Below, in pieces: positions 23,904-32,316 of a DNA stretch of 32,316 nucleotides. Source of the stretch: Myxococcota bacterium (GTDB taxonomy: Bacteria > Myxococcota_A > UBA9160 > UBA4427); NCBI GenBank assembly GCA_028823175.1, contig JAPKBZ010000046.1, positions 1 through 32,316 of the forward strand, given 5' to 3'. Both the position numbers and the translations under genes were made by a program. The notes under the pieces are model-generated. The model saw only the letters and a program-made list of their open reading frames with translations, was not told where the DNA came from and did not search any database. The stretch's first letter is position 1. Every line of letters starts with the position of its first letter.

Positions 23904-25043
23904 TCAGCGCATGTGACGGAAGCAGGTGCGGACTTCGTCGACGTAGGTCTCGGGCCTTTCGAAGGCCGCGAAATGGCCGCCGGCGTCGAGTTCATTCCAG
24001 TGCACGAGGTTCGTGAACTTTTTTTCCGCCCAGCGCCGGGAGCACTGAAAGATTTCTTTGGGGAAAATGCTGCAGCCCGTGGGCACCGTCACGTTATCCA
24101 AGCTCGGCGTATTAAAACTCTCCCAGTAGAGCCGGGCCGACGAGGCGCCGGTAGCGGGCCACCAGTAGAGCATCACGTTATCCAGAAGTTCGTCCCGGGT
24201 GAGCACGTTCTCGGGGTGACCGTCGCAATCCATCCACGACCAAAATTTCTCGAGAATCCAGGCCGCCTGGCCGCTGGGCGAATCCACGAGGCCGTAGCCC
24301 AGGCTCTGGGGCCGGGTGCTCTGCTGCTTGGAATAGCCCGAATCGAAATCCTGGTAATGCTGCATGCCCGCCAGGGCGCGCTGCTCGATGGGGGTGAGAT
24401 CCGACATGGTTTCCGGGTCGGGGGCCACGATGGGCATATTGAGGTGGATGCCCGCGCAGTGCTCGGTATCCCGAAGGGCGATCTGGTTCGTCACCATCGC
24501 CCCCCAGTCTCCACCTTGGGCCAAGTAGCGGTCGTAGCCGAGGCGGGCCATGAGAGCCGCCCAGGTATCGGCGACCTTGTCGACCCCATAGCCCGTAACC
24601 GTAGGCTTGTCGGAGAAGCCATACCCCGGCATCGAGGGACAAACGACGTGAAAGGCGTCCTCGGCCTTGCCGCCGTGAGCGACGGGGTCGGTCAAGGGGC
24701 CGATCACCTTCTGGAACTCGACCACCGAGCCCGGCCAGCCGTGGGTGATCACCAGGGGCATGGCGTTCGGCTCGGCCGAGCGAACGTGAATGAAATGAAT
24801 CCCGAGGCCGTCGATCTCGGTCTTGAACTGCGCGAATTGGTTGAGCTTCGCCTCCCGCGCGCGCCAATCGTATTTTTCGCCCCAATAGGCGCACACTTCC
24901 TGCACGTAGGCGAGGGGAATGCCCTGGGACCAATCGTCCACGGTCTCGGCTTCGGGCCAGCGCGTGGCGGCGAGGCGGCGCTTCAGGTCTTCGACCTCGG
25001 CATCGCTCACGGAAATTTCAAAGGGCGTGATTTCGCTACTCAT
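23904..25043 (-). CDS. Epoxide hydrolase family protein (EHN plus alpha/beta-hydrolase)
   Basis: A 379-aa protein with the N-terminal epoxide hydrolase domain (about 1-95; SDAEVEDLKRRLAATRWPE) and an alpha/beta-hydrolase core. Visible features are the oxyanion motif HGWPG (101-105), nucleophile D179 in GGDWGA and catalytic H357 in DAGGHFAAFERPE. An Asp nucleophile fits hydrolysis of epoxides through a covalent ester. ATG at 25043 is preceded by GAGGAGG. It follows the racemase gene on the same strand with a 78-nt gap and is probably co-transcribed with it. It may open an epoxide made during terpenoid or sterol breakdown; substrate unproven. Confidence 0.88.
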   Translation of the reverse strand: MSSEITPFEISVSDAEVEDLKRRLAATRWPEAETVDDWSQGIPLAYVQEVCAYWGEKYDWRAREAKLNQFAQFKTEIDGLGIHFIHVRSAEPNAMPLVITHGWPGSVVEFQKVIGPLTDPVAHGGKAEDAFHVVCPSMPGYGFSDKPTVTGYGVDKVADTWAALMARLGYDRYLAQGGDWGAMVTNQIALRDTEHCAGIHLNMPIVAPDPETMSDLTPIEQRALAGMQHYQDFDSGYSKQQSTRPQSLGYGLVDSPSGQAAWILEKFWSWMDCDGHPENVLTRDELLDNVMLYWWPATGASSARLYWESFNTPSLDNVTVPTGCSIFPKEIFQCSRRWAEKKFTNLVHWNELDAGGHFAAFERPETYVDEVRTCFRHMR

Positions 25044-25121
25044 GAAGGCCTCCTCGTGCAGGCTGAGGGGAATCGAAGAGCAAAAGCCTAGAACAGATCC
25101 CGGGGCAACGCGGCCGAAGCT

Positions 25122-26264
25122 TTACGGAATCGTTCCGGCCTCGCGCAGCGCCAAAATCTCTTCGCCCGAGAATCCCGCCTCGCCCAGCACGGCCTCGGTA
25201 TCGGCCCCCGGCCAATCCGGGGAACGCCCTGGCGCACCGGGGGTCACGGAAAGGCGCGGTGTAGGGGCGAGTTCCGGGGGGGTACGACCCTCGAGAAAAA
25301 CTCCACGCTCGCGGTTGTGCGGATACTCGCGGGCCTCGGACAGGGTCAGGACAGGGGCATAGCAGGCGTCGGTCCCCTCCAGAATCGCGCTCCACTCATC
25401 CCGGGTTCGCGAACGGAAGACCTCGGCGAAGCGCTCGCGCATCTCGGGCCAACGGGCTTCGTCGTATTGCCCGGGCAACTCGCTCGGATCGAGTCCGATC
25501 TTTTCGAGCAGGAGCGCGTAGAAATGCGGCTCCACCGAGGCGATGCTGACATAGCGGCCGTCGCGGGCCTCGTAGACATTATAAAAGGGAGCCCCGCCAT
25601 CGAAGAGATTCGTCCCCATCTCGTCGCTCATCATCCCCATGGACTCCATGCCGTGGAAGACTCCGAGCAAGGAGGTCACCCCGTCAACCATCGCGGCGTC
25701 CACCACCTGGCCCCGGCCACTGCGCTGGGCTTCGAGCAGGGCGCAAACGACTCCGTAGGCGAGATGAAGCCCGCCCCCCGCGAAATCGCCGAGCAGGGTC
25801 AGGGGCGGCACGGGCGGTCCGCCCCGGGGCCCCAGAGAGTGCACCGCCCCGGTGATGGCCTCGTAGTTGAGGGAGTGGCCCGCCGTCTGCGCCAGGGGGC
25901 CGTCCTGGCCCCAGCCCGTCAGCCGGCCGTAGACCAGGGCCGGGTTGCGCGCGAGCAGCGCGTCGGGGCCCAGGCCCAGGCGCTCGGCGACCCCGGGCCG
26001 AAAGGCCTCGAGAAAAGCGTCGGCGCCCTCGGCCAAGCGTAAAACGGTTTCGACCCCGCGCGGATCCTTGAGATCCACCGCGATGCTCCGGCGACCTCGA
26101 TCCCAGAAATTATGCGGCCGGGGCGTGCGGTCCTCGGGCACCTCCGAGAGCCGATCGATGCGCACCACGTCGGCTCCCATATCGGCGAGCTTCAACGAGC
26201 CAAAGGGCAGGGCGCCGAGCCCCGCCAATTCCACCACCTTGATTCCTGCCAGGGGGCCAGCCAT
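25122..26264 (-). CDS. Alpha-methylacyl-CoA racemase (CaiB/BaiF family III)
   Basis: A 380-aa protein, the normal length for this racemase. The family III CoA-transferase fold begins PLAGIKVVELAGLGALPFGSLKLADMGADVVRID. Racemase hallmarks are H130 in GHSLNY and D160 in GDFAGGG, separated by 30 residues exactly as the catalytic pair in the mycobacterial enzyme, plus FDGGAPFYNVYEARDG with the expected Glu. It interconverts 2R- and 2S-methylacyl-CoA, allowing beta-oxidation of methyl-branched chains such as sterol side chains or phytanic-type acids. ATG at 26264 has GAGGGAGGG just upstream; the longer frame from 26348 overlaps the likely promoter. Confidence 0.88.
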   Translation of the reverse strand: MAGPLAGIKVVELAGLGALPFGSLKLADMGADVVRIDRLSEVPEDRTPRPHNFWDRGRRSIAVDLKDPRGVETVLRLAEGADAFLEAFRPGVAERLGLGPDALLARNPALVYGRLTGWGQDGPLAQTAGHSLNYEAITGAVHSLGPRGGPPVPPLTLLGDFAGGGLHLAYGVVCALLEAQRSGRGQVVDAAMVDGVTSLLGVFHGMESMGMMSDEMGTNLFDGGAPFYNVYEARDGRYVSIASVEPHFYALLLEKIGLDPSELPGQYDEARWPEMRERFAEVFRSRTRDEWSAILEGTDACYAPVLTLSEAREYPHNRERGVFLEGRTPPELAPTPRLSVTPGAPGRSPDWPGADTEAVLGEAGFSGEEILALREAGTIP

Positions 26265-26310
26265 GAGTCCCTCCCTCGCGCACGGCTCAATGGGTTCGTG
26301 CGAAGAAGGG

Positions 26311-26338
26311 ACCATAACGCTGTACAGTTCCCTCTCAA
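26311..26338 (-). promoter_or_regulatory. Candidate sigma-70 promoter for racemase operon
   Basis: On the minus strand, TTGAGA (26338-26333) and TATGGT (26316-26311) are 16 bp apart, five and four matches to the consensus hexamers. Transcription would start near 26304, about 40 nt before the racemase ATG. It is the best promoter-like pair I found in this GC-rich window. Confidence 0.4.
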
Positions 26339-26394
26339 GGGGCATCAAGGAGTCGCCAACCGCCTGCCCGACGCGGGCACTCCCTCAACGCCTG

Positions 26395-28887
26395 CTAGAG
26401 AAGAATCCCCGCCTCGGCGAGGCCCGCGATCCGCTCGGGCGAATAGCCCAGAATCGTTTCGAGCACGTAGCGGTTGTCCCGACCCAGGGAGACCGCTTTT
26501 TCGGGCCGGCGCGGGCGGCTCTCGGACAGGCGCAGGCGCGAACTCTCCACGGTCGTCGATTGGTAGATATCGCAAGCCACGTCGATGTAGTGCTCCCGGT
26601 GTTGCATCTGGGGGCAGGCGTAGAGGTCCAAAGTGTCGAGGGTGCGGTGGGCCGGGACGCCGTGCGCCTGAAGCAGCGCCTCGAGTTTCTCGCCCTCGTA
26701 CTCCGCCGTCCACGCCGCGATCTCCGGGTCCAGGGCCGGGCCTTCGCCACGCCTGGCCAACAGGTCCGGGCGATCCATCGCCGAGCAGAGACCCCGGTAT
26801 TGCGCATCGCTGGCGATCGCGATGGCGATCCAGCGATCTTCTCCCGCACAGGGGTAGACGCCGTGGGGACTCTGTTCGGTATCGCTATTGCCCACCTGCT
26901 CGCGCAGCTTCCCGTTGAACGTGTAGTCCACGAAGGCCGGAGCGAGAAAATGCAGGGCAGCCTCGGCCTGGGACTGGTCGATGTATTGGCCCTCGCCCGT
27001 TCGTTCCCGGTATTCGAGAGCGGCCAGGATGGCCACGGCGTTATAACGCGCCGAGATAAAATCCGTGTAGGCACCGTGGGGGCCCGACGGCAAGCGATCG
27101 GGCCAACCCGCGTGGCCCAGGTAGCCCGTCACACTGGCGGCCAGGTTTCCGAAGCCCGAGAAGCTCTTCCAGGGCCCGGTTTGGCCCATCAGACTGCTCG
27201 AGATCATGATGAGGTCGCTTTTCATCTTCGCGAGCGCCGCGTACTCGAGACCCAGAGAGGCCGCGACCCCGGGCGCAAAAGACTCGGTCACCACATCCGC
27301 CCACTCCACGAGTTCCATCACCACCGCGAGGCCCTCGGGCGAGTGGATATCCAGGCTGAGGTCGAGCTTGTTGGCATTGACGGACTGGAACCCCCCGGCG
27401 CCCTCGGGGTGTGGATTATTGAAGCGGTAGGGGGGAATCACGCGGAGGGTGTCGAGGTGTTTGCCCGACTCGACGTGGACGACCGTGGCTCCGTAGTCGG
27501 CCAGCATACGCGTCGAGCCCGGCCCGGCCAAGATCCAGAAGAGGTCGAGGATCTTGATGCCTTCGAGGGGCGCCGGCCCTGGGCGGTTCGGATCGAACGC
27601 GGAGTCCGGGTTCGGCGAGGCCGAGGCGGGCGAGCGAACGGGCTCGGAAAGAATCGCTGCGCGGTGCTCGTCGAGGCGCGGAGGCGGCAGGCGATACTCA
27701 ATGGGGGTTCTGGAAAAATGCGCCACCGGTCCGGGGTACTCGACCGTCTCGCCCTTCTCGCCCGTCTCGCCCTCCTCGCCCTCCTCGCCCCCGGCGGGCC
27801 CGGCGGGCCCGGCTAGAGACACGGCTAGAGGCACGGAAAAATCGCGCGCCTTCAGCTGCTCGCTCTCGATCACCTCCCCGAGACTCAGGACAGGGGCCAG
27901 CAGAAGGCGGCGCTCGACCACGGCCTGCATGAGCTCGCGCTTTCCCAGAGAGGCGAAGAGTTCGGTCAACACGGCGTCCAACGATGCGTGTTCTTCGGCG
28001 CCAATTTCCCGACGCATCATCCGCAGGGCGTAGGTCGACCAATCCTCGGCGAGAAGCCCTGGATCGTCGCAGAAGCCGAGCTCTTCCGCCCAGTCCATCA
28101 GGCGCTTCATGAAGTGCCCCGTCGAGGGGAGCCACGCCGGACCCACCACCACGCTGCCGTCGCGCAGGGCATAGCGGCTGGAAACCCAGTTGCCCCCGAG
28201 ATAGACCCCGCCCGAAATACGCCGGGCCGGCGCTTCCTCGAGCGGAGCATCCAGAGAGCGAAACATGGTGGCCAGGGTGACGGACTGCTGGGCCGAGATA
28301 TCGACGTGCTGGCCGCGCCCGGTTTGGCGCCGGGCGAAGTGCGCCACCAGCGCCCCGACCGCGGCATCGGTGGCGGCGTGGCCGTGGGCCTGGGGGACCG
28401 ACACCCGCAGAGGCGGGCCATCGGTTTCGCCGGTCAGAAAAGCGTGGCCCCCCGCCGCCATGGAGACAAGGTCGGAAGCGAGCCAATCCGCCTTGGGGCC
28501 GGTTTGCCCAAAGGGGCTGATCGACACGTAGACGAGGCCGGGGTTCAGGGCGGCGAGCTCGGGATAACCGAGGCCGAGTTCCGCCATGCGCCCCGGGCGA
28601 GCGGACTCGATCAGGAAATCGGCGCCGGCCACCAGCGCCAAGAGGGCGTCCCGGTCACCCGATGCCTCTGCGTCGAGCACCACCGAGCGCGTATTGCGCG
28701 CGTACGCCCACCAGTAGAGCGAGCGCTCGAGGCCGGGCTGATCCCCGGCAAAGGGCCCCACCCGCCGAGCCGTCGATCCCCCAGGCGGCTCGATGCGAAT
28801 GACGTCGGCACCAAGATCCGCCAGGATCTGCCCGCAGAGCAGACCTTGCTCATCACTGAAGTCCACGACCCGGTAGGGAGTCAGCAC
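26395..28887 (-). CDS. Tandem-domain CaiB/BaiF family III CoA-transferase
   Basis: An 830-aa protein, twice the usual family length, with two CoA_transf_3 domains (about 1-350 and 435-825). A low-complexity linker of Gly, Glu, Pro and Thr (about 354-384) lies between them. The N-half opens with PYRVVDFSDEQGLLCGQILADLGADVIRIE and the C-half with GIKILDLFWILAGPGSTRMLADYGA. The C-half has an Asp (about D609, AYTDFISAR) at the position of the catalytic Asp; the aligned stretch of the N-half (VPQAHGHAATDA) has His instead. So only the C-half looks catalytic. The GTG start at 28887 lacks a clear ribosome binding site. It probably transfers CoA to a carboxylic acid; donor and acceptor unknown. Confidence 0.87.
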   Translation of the reverse strand: MLTPYRVVDFSDEQGLLCGQILADLGADVIRIEPPGGSTARRVGPFAGDQPGLERSLYWWAYARNTRSVVLDAEASGDRDALLALVAGADFLIESARPGRMAELGLGYPELAALNPGLVYVSISPFGQTGPKADWLASDLVSMAAGGHAFLTGETDGPPLRVSVPQAHGHAATDAAVGALVAHFARRQTGRGQHVDISAQQSVTLATMFRSLDAPLEEAPARRISGGVYLGGNWVSSRYALRDGSVVVGPAWLPSTGHFMKRLMDWAEELGFCDDPGLLAEDWSTYALRMMRREIGAEEHASLDAVLTELFASLGKRELMQAVVERRLLLAPVLSLGEVIESEQLKARDFSVPLAVSLAGPAGPAGGEEGEEGETGEKGETVEYPGPVAHFSRTPIEYRLPPPRLDEHRAAILSEPVRSPASASPNPDSAFDPNRPGPAPLEGIKILDLFWILAGPGSTRMLADYGATVVHVESGKHLDTLRVIPPYRFNNPHPEGAGGFQSVNANKLDLSLDIHSPEGLAVVMELVEWADVVTESFAPGVAASLGLEYAALAKMKSDLIMISSSLMGQTGPWKSFSGFGNLAASVTGYLGHAGWPDRLPSGPHGAYTDFISARYNAVAILAALEYRERTGEGQYIDQSQAEAALHFLAPAFVDYTFNGKLREQVGNSDTEQSPHGVYPCAGEDRWIAIAIASDAQYRGLCSAMDRPDLLARRGEGPALDPEIAAWTAEYEGEKLEALLQAHGVPAHRTLDTLDLYACPQMQHREHYIDVACDIYQSTTVESSRLRLSESRPRRPEKAVSLGRDNRYVLETILGYSPERIAGLAEAGILL

Positions 28888-28904
28888 ATCCCGAGTCTAA
28901 CGGG

Positions 28905-28918
28905 ATTGCCCGGGCAAT
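28905..28918. promoter_or_regulatory. 14-bp perfect palindrome ATTGCCCGGGCAAT
   Basis: A perfect 14-bp palindrome sits 18 nt upstream of the CoA-transferase start codon and about 110 nt upstream of serS, in the divergent promoter region. Its position would overlap the CoA-transferase promoter or leader, so an operator is plausible. The regulator is unknown. Confidence 0.45.
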
Positions 28919-29030
28919 TGAAAGGCCCTTCTATCCGCCGCGCAATCTACCGCGAATTTCCCGCCCAAGTCGCCGCGAGCGGGCTCCCTCGCGTGGCAGG
29001 GCCCCCATCCCTGTGCTTCCCTTGGCCGTC

Positions 29031-30323
29031 ATGTTGGACCCTCGCCTACTCCGCGAAAAGCGGGACGAAATCGTCGACAGCTGTCGACACCGAAACGTCC
29101 AGGCCGACGTCGATCTCACCATCGCCGCCCAGGACGAGGTCACGGGCCTGCGCACCGAACTCAACGAGGCCAACCGGCTTCGCAACGAGCACCAGAAAAC
29201 CGGCAAGCGGCCCATGGACGAGGCCGAGCGCAAGGCCCACGTGGACGCGGGGCGCACGCTGAAGCAAGGGGTCGCCGGCCTCGAGAACGACCTGCGCGAA
29301 GTCGAACAGCGGCTCGACGACCTCCTGATGACCCTACCCAATTTCATCCACCCCGAGACGCCCCTCGGCGGTGAGGATAATTTTCGCATCGTCAAGGAAG
29401 GCCAGCCGACGGAATTCGATTTCGAACCCCTCGACCACCTGGCGCTCTGCGAAAAACACGACCTCGTCGATTTCGAAACCGCCGCCAAGGTCACCGGACA
29501 AAAATTCTACTACCTCAAGAATGAGGCGGCGCTGCTCGATCTCGCGCTCCAGCGCTTCGCCCTGGACCGCGTCATCGAGAAGGGCTTCACGCCCTTCTCG
29601 ACCCCGGACCTCGCCCGCCCGGGGATCCTCACCGCCATTGGTTTCAACCCGCGCGGCCAGGAATCCCAGATCTACTCGGTGGAAGACCACGATCTCTGCC
29701 TGGTCGGCACGGCGGAGATCACCCTGGGCGGCATGCTGTCGGACTCCATCGTCGACGAAAAAGAACTTCCCATCCGGCTGGCCGGGATCTCCCATTGCTT
29801 CCGCACCGAGGCCGGGGCCCACGGCCGAGAGAGCCGGGGGCTCTACCGCGTCCACCAATTCAGTAAGGCCGAGATGTTCGTCTTCTGTCGCCCCGAGGAC
29901 AGCGAGGCGGAACTCGACCGACTGTGCAGGATCGAGGAGAGCATCTTCGATGCCCTGGAGATCCCCTACCGGGTCATCGATATCGCCAGCGGCGACCTCG
30001 GCGCTCCCGCCTACCGCAAATTCGACCTCGAAGCCTGGATGCCCGGGCGGGGCGAGGGCGGCAGCTGGGGCGAGGTCACCAGCGCCTCGAATTGCACCGA
30101 CTTCCAGGCTCGGCGGCTCAAGACGCGCTACCGCCCCGCCGCCGGGGGCAAACCCGAGATTGTCCATACCCTCAACGGCACCGCGATCTCCAACGCCCGG
30201 GCAATTCTCGCCCTAGTCGAAAATCACCAACGCGCCGACGGCAGCATCCGGATCCCATCAGCCCTGGTGCCCTACCTGGGGCACGAATCCATCGGGCTCT
30301 CTCGAGCCCCGGCGGGTGGCTGA
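29031..30323 (+). CDS. serS: Seryl-tRNA synthetase
   Basis: A 430-aa class II synthetase that charges tRNA-Ser and, in selenocysteine users, tRNA-Sec with serine. The N-terminal arm (about 25-110) is a helical hairpin for the long variable arm of tRNA-Ser. The core has motif 2, CFRTEAGAHGRESRGLYRVHQF, split as FRTEAGAHG then RGLYRVHQF, and motif 3, NGTAISNARAILALVENHQ. ATG at 31 of this line (29031) gives the canonical MLDPRLLREKRDEI start; an upstream GTG at 29013 is less likely. No clear ribosome binding site is visible. Its stop overlaps selB by 8 nt. Three tRNA-Ser genes lie at the other end of the window. Confidence 0.96.
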   Translation: MLDPRLLREKRDEIVDSCRHRNVQADVDLTIAAQDEVTGLRTELNEANRLRNEHQKTGKRPMDEAERKAHVDAGRTLKQGVAGLENDLREVEQRLDDLLMTLPNFIHPETPLGGEDNFRIVKEGQPTEFDFEPLDHLALCEKHDLVDFETAAKVTGQKFYYLKNEAALLDLALQRFALDRVIEKGFTPFSTPDLARPGILTAIGFNPRGQESQIYSVEDHDLCLVGTAEITLGGMLSDSIVDEKELPIRLAGISHCFRTEAGAHGRESRGLYRVHQFSKAEMFVFCRPEDSEAELDRLCRIEESIFDALEIPYRVIDIASGDLGAPAYRKFDLEAWMPGRGEGGSWGEVTSASNCTDFQARRLKTRYRPAAGGKPEIVHTLNGTAISNARAILALVENHQRADGSIRIPSALVPYLGHESIGLSRAPAGG

Positions 30324-32298
30324 TTCGGCCAAAGAGCGCGAAAGCCCGGGTGAAAGCACGCTCGCCCGGGGCCTGGTGCTCGGCACCGCAGGCCATATCG
30401 ACCACGGCAAGACAGCGCTGATTCGCGCTCTCACGGGAACATCGACGGACCGCTTGCCCGAGGAACAGGCCCGGGGCATCACCATCGAGTTGGGCTTCGC
30501 GGCCCTCGACCTGGCGGGCTTCGGACGACTCTCGGTGATCGACGTGCCCGGCCACGAGGGCCTGGTCCGAACCATGGTCTCGGGCGCAAGCGGGATCGAC
30601 GTTCTCTTACTGGTGGTGGCCGCCGACGAGAGCGTCATGCCCCAAACCCGGGAACACGTCGCCATCTGCGACCTGCTCGGAATCGAATCCTGTGTGGTCG
30701 CCCTCACCAAGACCGACCTCGCCGACGACGAGATGATCGAGCTCTCGAGCGAGGAGGTGAGCGAATTGCTGGCCCCCACGAACCTCGCCGGCGCCCCCAT
30801 CGTCCCGGTCTCGTCGCAAACGGGCGAGGGCCTCGATGCCCTGCGCGACGCCCTGGCCCACGCGAGCGGAGTCGCGCGCCCGCGAACCTCCCGGCAGGGG
30901 CCCCCGCGCCTGGGCGTCGACCGGATCTTTGCCATGCGGGGCTTCGGAACCGTGGTCACCGGGACCCTCGTGGGGTCACCCCTGAAGTTGGGCGAAAAGG
31001 TCGAGATCATCCCCTCGGGCCTAAATGCCCGTATCCGAAGCCTGCAGAGCCACGGGGAGGAAAGCGAATGCGTGCTGCCCGGAGCACGCTGCGCCGCCAA
31101 CCTCCAGGGCCTCGAGGTGGCCGACCTGCACCGGGGCGACGTCGTGACCCTCGGCGGACGCATGGAAGCCACACGCACCGCCGACGTCCACGTCCAATGG
31201 CTCCCCACCTCTCCTGCGGGCCAGGCCATCACATCGGTGGAAGTCCTGGCGGGCACCGCCGAGCGAAGAGCGCACCTCGCCGCCATCGGCAGCGAGACCT
31301 TCGCCCCGGGCGACACCCAGATGGCCCGGCTCCATATCGACGGCGAGGCGCTCGCCCTACTCCCCGGCGACCGTTTCATCGTACGCGGCTTCGCCAAGAC
31401 GGCGAATGCCGGCGCCACCCTGGGTGGCGGTATCGTTCTGGACACCGCCCCGCCCCGGCGCCGGCGAAGCGATCCCGAACTCCTTGAAGAACTCGAACGC
31501 CTGCGCACAGGCGATTCCCGAGCCGGCCTGAGCGCCCGGGTGAAGCGGGCGGGCTACTCGGGCCGAGCCACGGGTGATTTGGCCCGGGAAACGGGCCTCG
31601 AAGCCGGCGAGGTTCAATCGCTTCTACGCGACTCCGCATCGAACCCGGCGGTTCTCGAGGTCGCCGGCGGCCAACTCTGGATCGATGCCCTGGCCAGCGG
31701 GCGCCTCGAGGAGCGACTCCTCGAAGGCCTCGTTCGCTTTCATCGCAACGAGCCCATGCGACCCGGGATGCCTCGGGCCACCCTGCGCGGCGAACTCCCC
31801 GAGAATGTCCCGCGAGAGGCGGCGGAGTTCATCCTCGCGCGCCTCGAGGACGCGGGGAAGATGGTCCGGGAGAAGGACCTCGTGCGCCTCGCCGAGCACC
31901 GCGCGGTTCTCGACCCCGAGGCCCAAATCGTCGCGGAGCGAATCCTCTCCGAGGCCCGGGAGAAAAATCTCGATCCCCCCAACCCGAAGGACTGGGCCGA
32001 CCAGATCGGCGTCTCCCTCGAGCGCCTGCGCGATATCCTCGCGCATCTCGAACGGCAGGGTGAACTCGTGCGGGCGCCGGGCGACCTGTGGTTCGCCCGG
32101 CAGGCGATCGACGCGCTTCGCGAACGGGTCACCGCTCACTTCGCCGAGAACGCGGTCCTCGACACCCAGACCTACAAGGCGTTGATCGGAACCTCTCGGC
32201 GGACCGCCATGCCGCTGATGGAATTGCTGGACGAAATGCATATCACCCGGCGCCAGGACGAGGTTCGGGTTCTCCGGGGCGGCGGCCAGCGCGGCTGA
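30316..32298 (+). CDS. selB: Selenocysteine-specific translation elongation factor SelB
   Basis: A 660-aa GTPase that delivers Sec-tRNA to UGA codons marked by a SECIS hairpin. The G domain (about 20-190) has GTAGHIDHGKTAL, DRLPEEQARGITIELGFA (the SelB-specific switch I form), DVPGHE (76-81) and TKTD. EF-Tu-like beta barrels follow (FAMRGFGTVVTGTLVGSP and beyond). The C-terminal part (about 400-660) is built of winged helices that bind SECIS RNA, ending LLDEMHITRRQDEVRVL. GTG at 30316 overlaps the serS stop, so the pair is coupled. The genome should encode selA, selD, tRNA-Sec and selenoproteins, none seen in this window. Confidence 0.95.
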   Translation: MADSAKERESPGESTLARGLVLGTAGHIDHGKTALIRALTGTSTDRLPEEQARGITIELGFAALDLAGFGRLSVIDVPGHEGLVRTMVSGASGIDVLLLVVAADESVMPQTREHVAICDLLGIESCVVALTKTDLADDEMIELSSEEVSELLAPTNLAGAPIVPVSSQTGEGLDALRDALAHASGVARPRTSRQGPPRLGVDRIFAMRGFGTVVTGTLVGSPLKLGEKVEIIPSGLNARIRSLQSHGEESECVLPGARCAANLQGLEVADLHRGDVVTLGGRMEATRTADVHVQWLPTSPAGQAITSVEVLAGTAERRAHLAAIGSETFAPGDTQMARLHIDGEALALLPGDRFIVRGFAKTANAGATLGGGIVLDTAPPRRRRSDPELLEELERLRTGDSRAGLSARVKRAGYSGRATGDLARETGLEAGEVQSLLRDSASNPAVLEVAGGQLWIDALASGRLEERLLEGLVRFHRNEPMRPGMPRATLRGELPENVPREAAEFILARLEDAGKMVREKDLVRLAEHRAVLDPEAQIVAERILSEAREKNLDPPNPKDWADQIGVSLERLRDILAHLERQGELVRAPGDLWFARQAIDALRERVTAHFAENAVLDTQTYKALIGTSRRTAMPLMELLDEMHITRRQDEVRVLRGGGQRG

Positions 32299-32316
32299 CT
32301 CGGGGCTGGCGCGGGG

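Noticed and set aside
23733..25091. 452-codon plus-strand open frame over the epoxide hydrolase gene.
   Set aside because: The minus strand has intact HGWPG, nucleophile and catalytic His motifs and a good ribosome binding site; the plus-strand product resembles no family.

Overview
The window is high-GC, densely packed bacterial DNA with no plasmid, phage or insertion-sequence signature. A PEP-CTERM surface protein, an AlgE-like outer-membrane porin, His-Asp signalling genes, serS-selB and CoA-dependent catabolic genes fit a Gram-negative chromosome of a broadly deltaproteobacterial kind (Myxococcota, Desulfobacterota or Binatota relatives). That placement is inference; no rRNA marker is present.

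Layout. (1) 1-594, minus: three tandem tRNA-Ser genes (UGA, GCU, GGA; the last cut by the window edge), with spacers made largely of short tandem repeats. (2) 1030-11615, plus: a tight seven-gene operon. It encodes a membrane HisKA_2-type histidine kinase, a response-regulator receiver fused to a MurG-like GT-B glycosyltransferase, two GT4 glycosyltransferases, a type I ABC exporter and two APH-fold small-molecule kinases. Five of the six junctions overlap or lie within 1 nt, and the sixth gap is about 20 nt. (3) 11631-18856: an alginate-export-type porin (minus), a PEP-CTERM secreted protein (plus), a sulfatase-fold enzyme with a DUF5666-like insertion (minus) and a small lipoprotein (plus). 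(4) 18921-20983, minus: an OmpR-type regulator and its kinase. A 424-nt intergenic region follows, holding a 16-bp hairpin and direct repeats. (5) 21408-28887: a ketosteroid isomerase, an acyl-CoA ligase, an epoxide-hydrolase-family enzyme, an alpha-methylacyl-CoA racemase and a double-length CoA-transferase. This looks like a steroid, isoprenoid or branched-acid catabolic neighbourhood. (6) 29031-32298, plus: serS overlapping selB, seryl-tRNA synthetase and the selenocysteine elongation factor.

How the parts may work together. The main candidate for an undescribed system is region 2. The kinase and the receiver-glycosyltransferase are translationally coupled, so phosphorylation probably acts on a glycosyltransferase directly rather than on transcription. 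The two GT4 enzymes, the exporter and the two kinases suggest assembly, phosphorylation and export of a glycoconjugate. The neighbouring porin, PEP-CTERM protein and sulfatase-fold enzyme are consistent with an envelope or extracellular-matrix theme. The DUF5666-like domain occurs both in the kinase's extracytoplasmic sensor and inside the sulfatase-fold enzyme. The product is unknown. Regions 1 and 6 together hold serine tRNAs, their synthetase and SelB, but I see no selenoprotein gene in the window.
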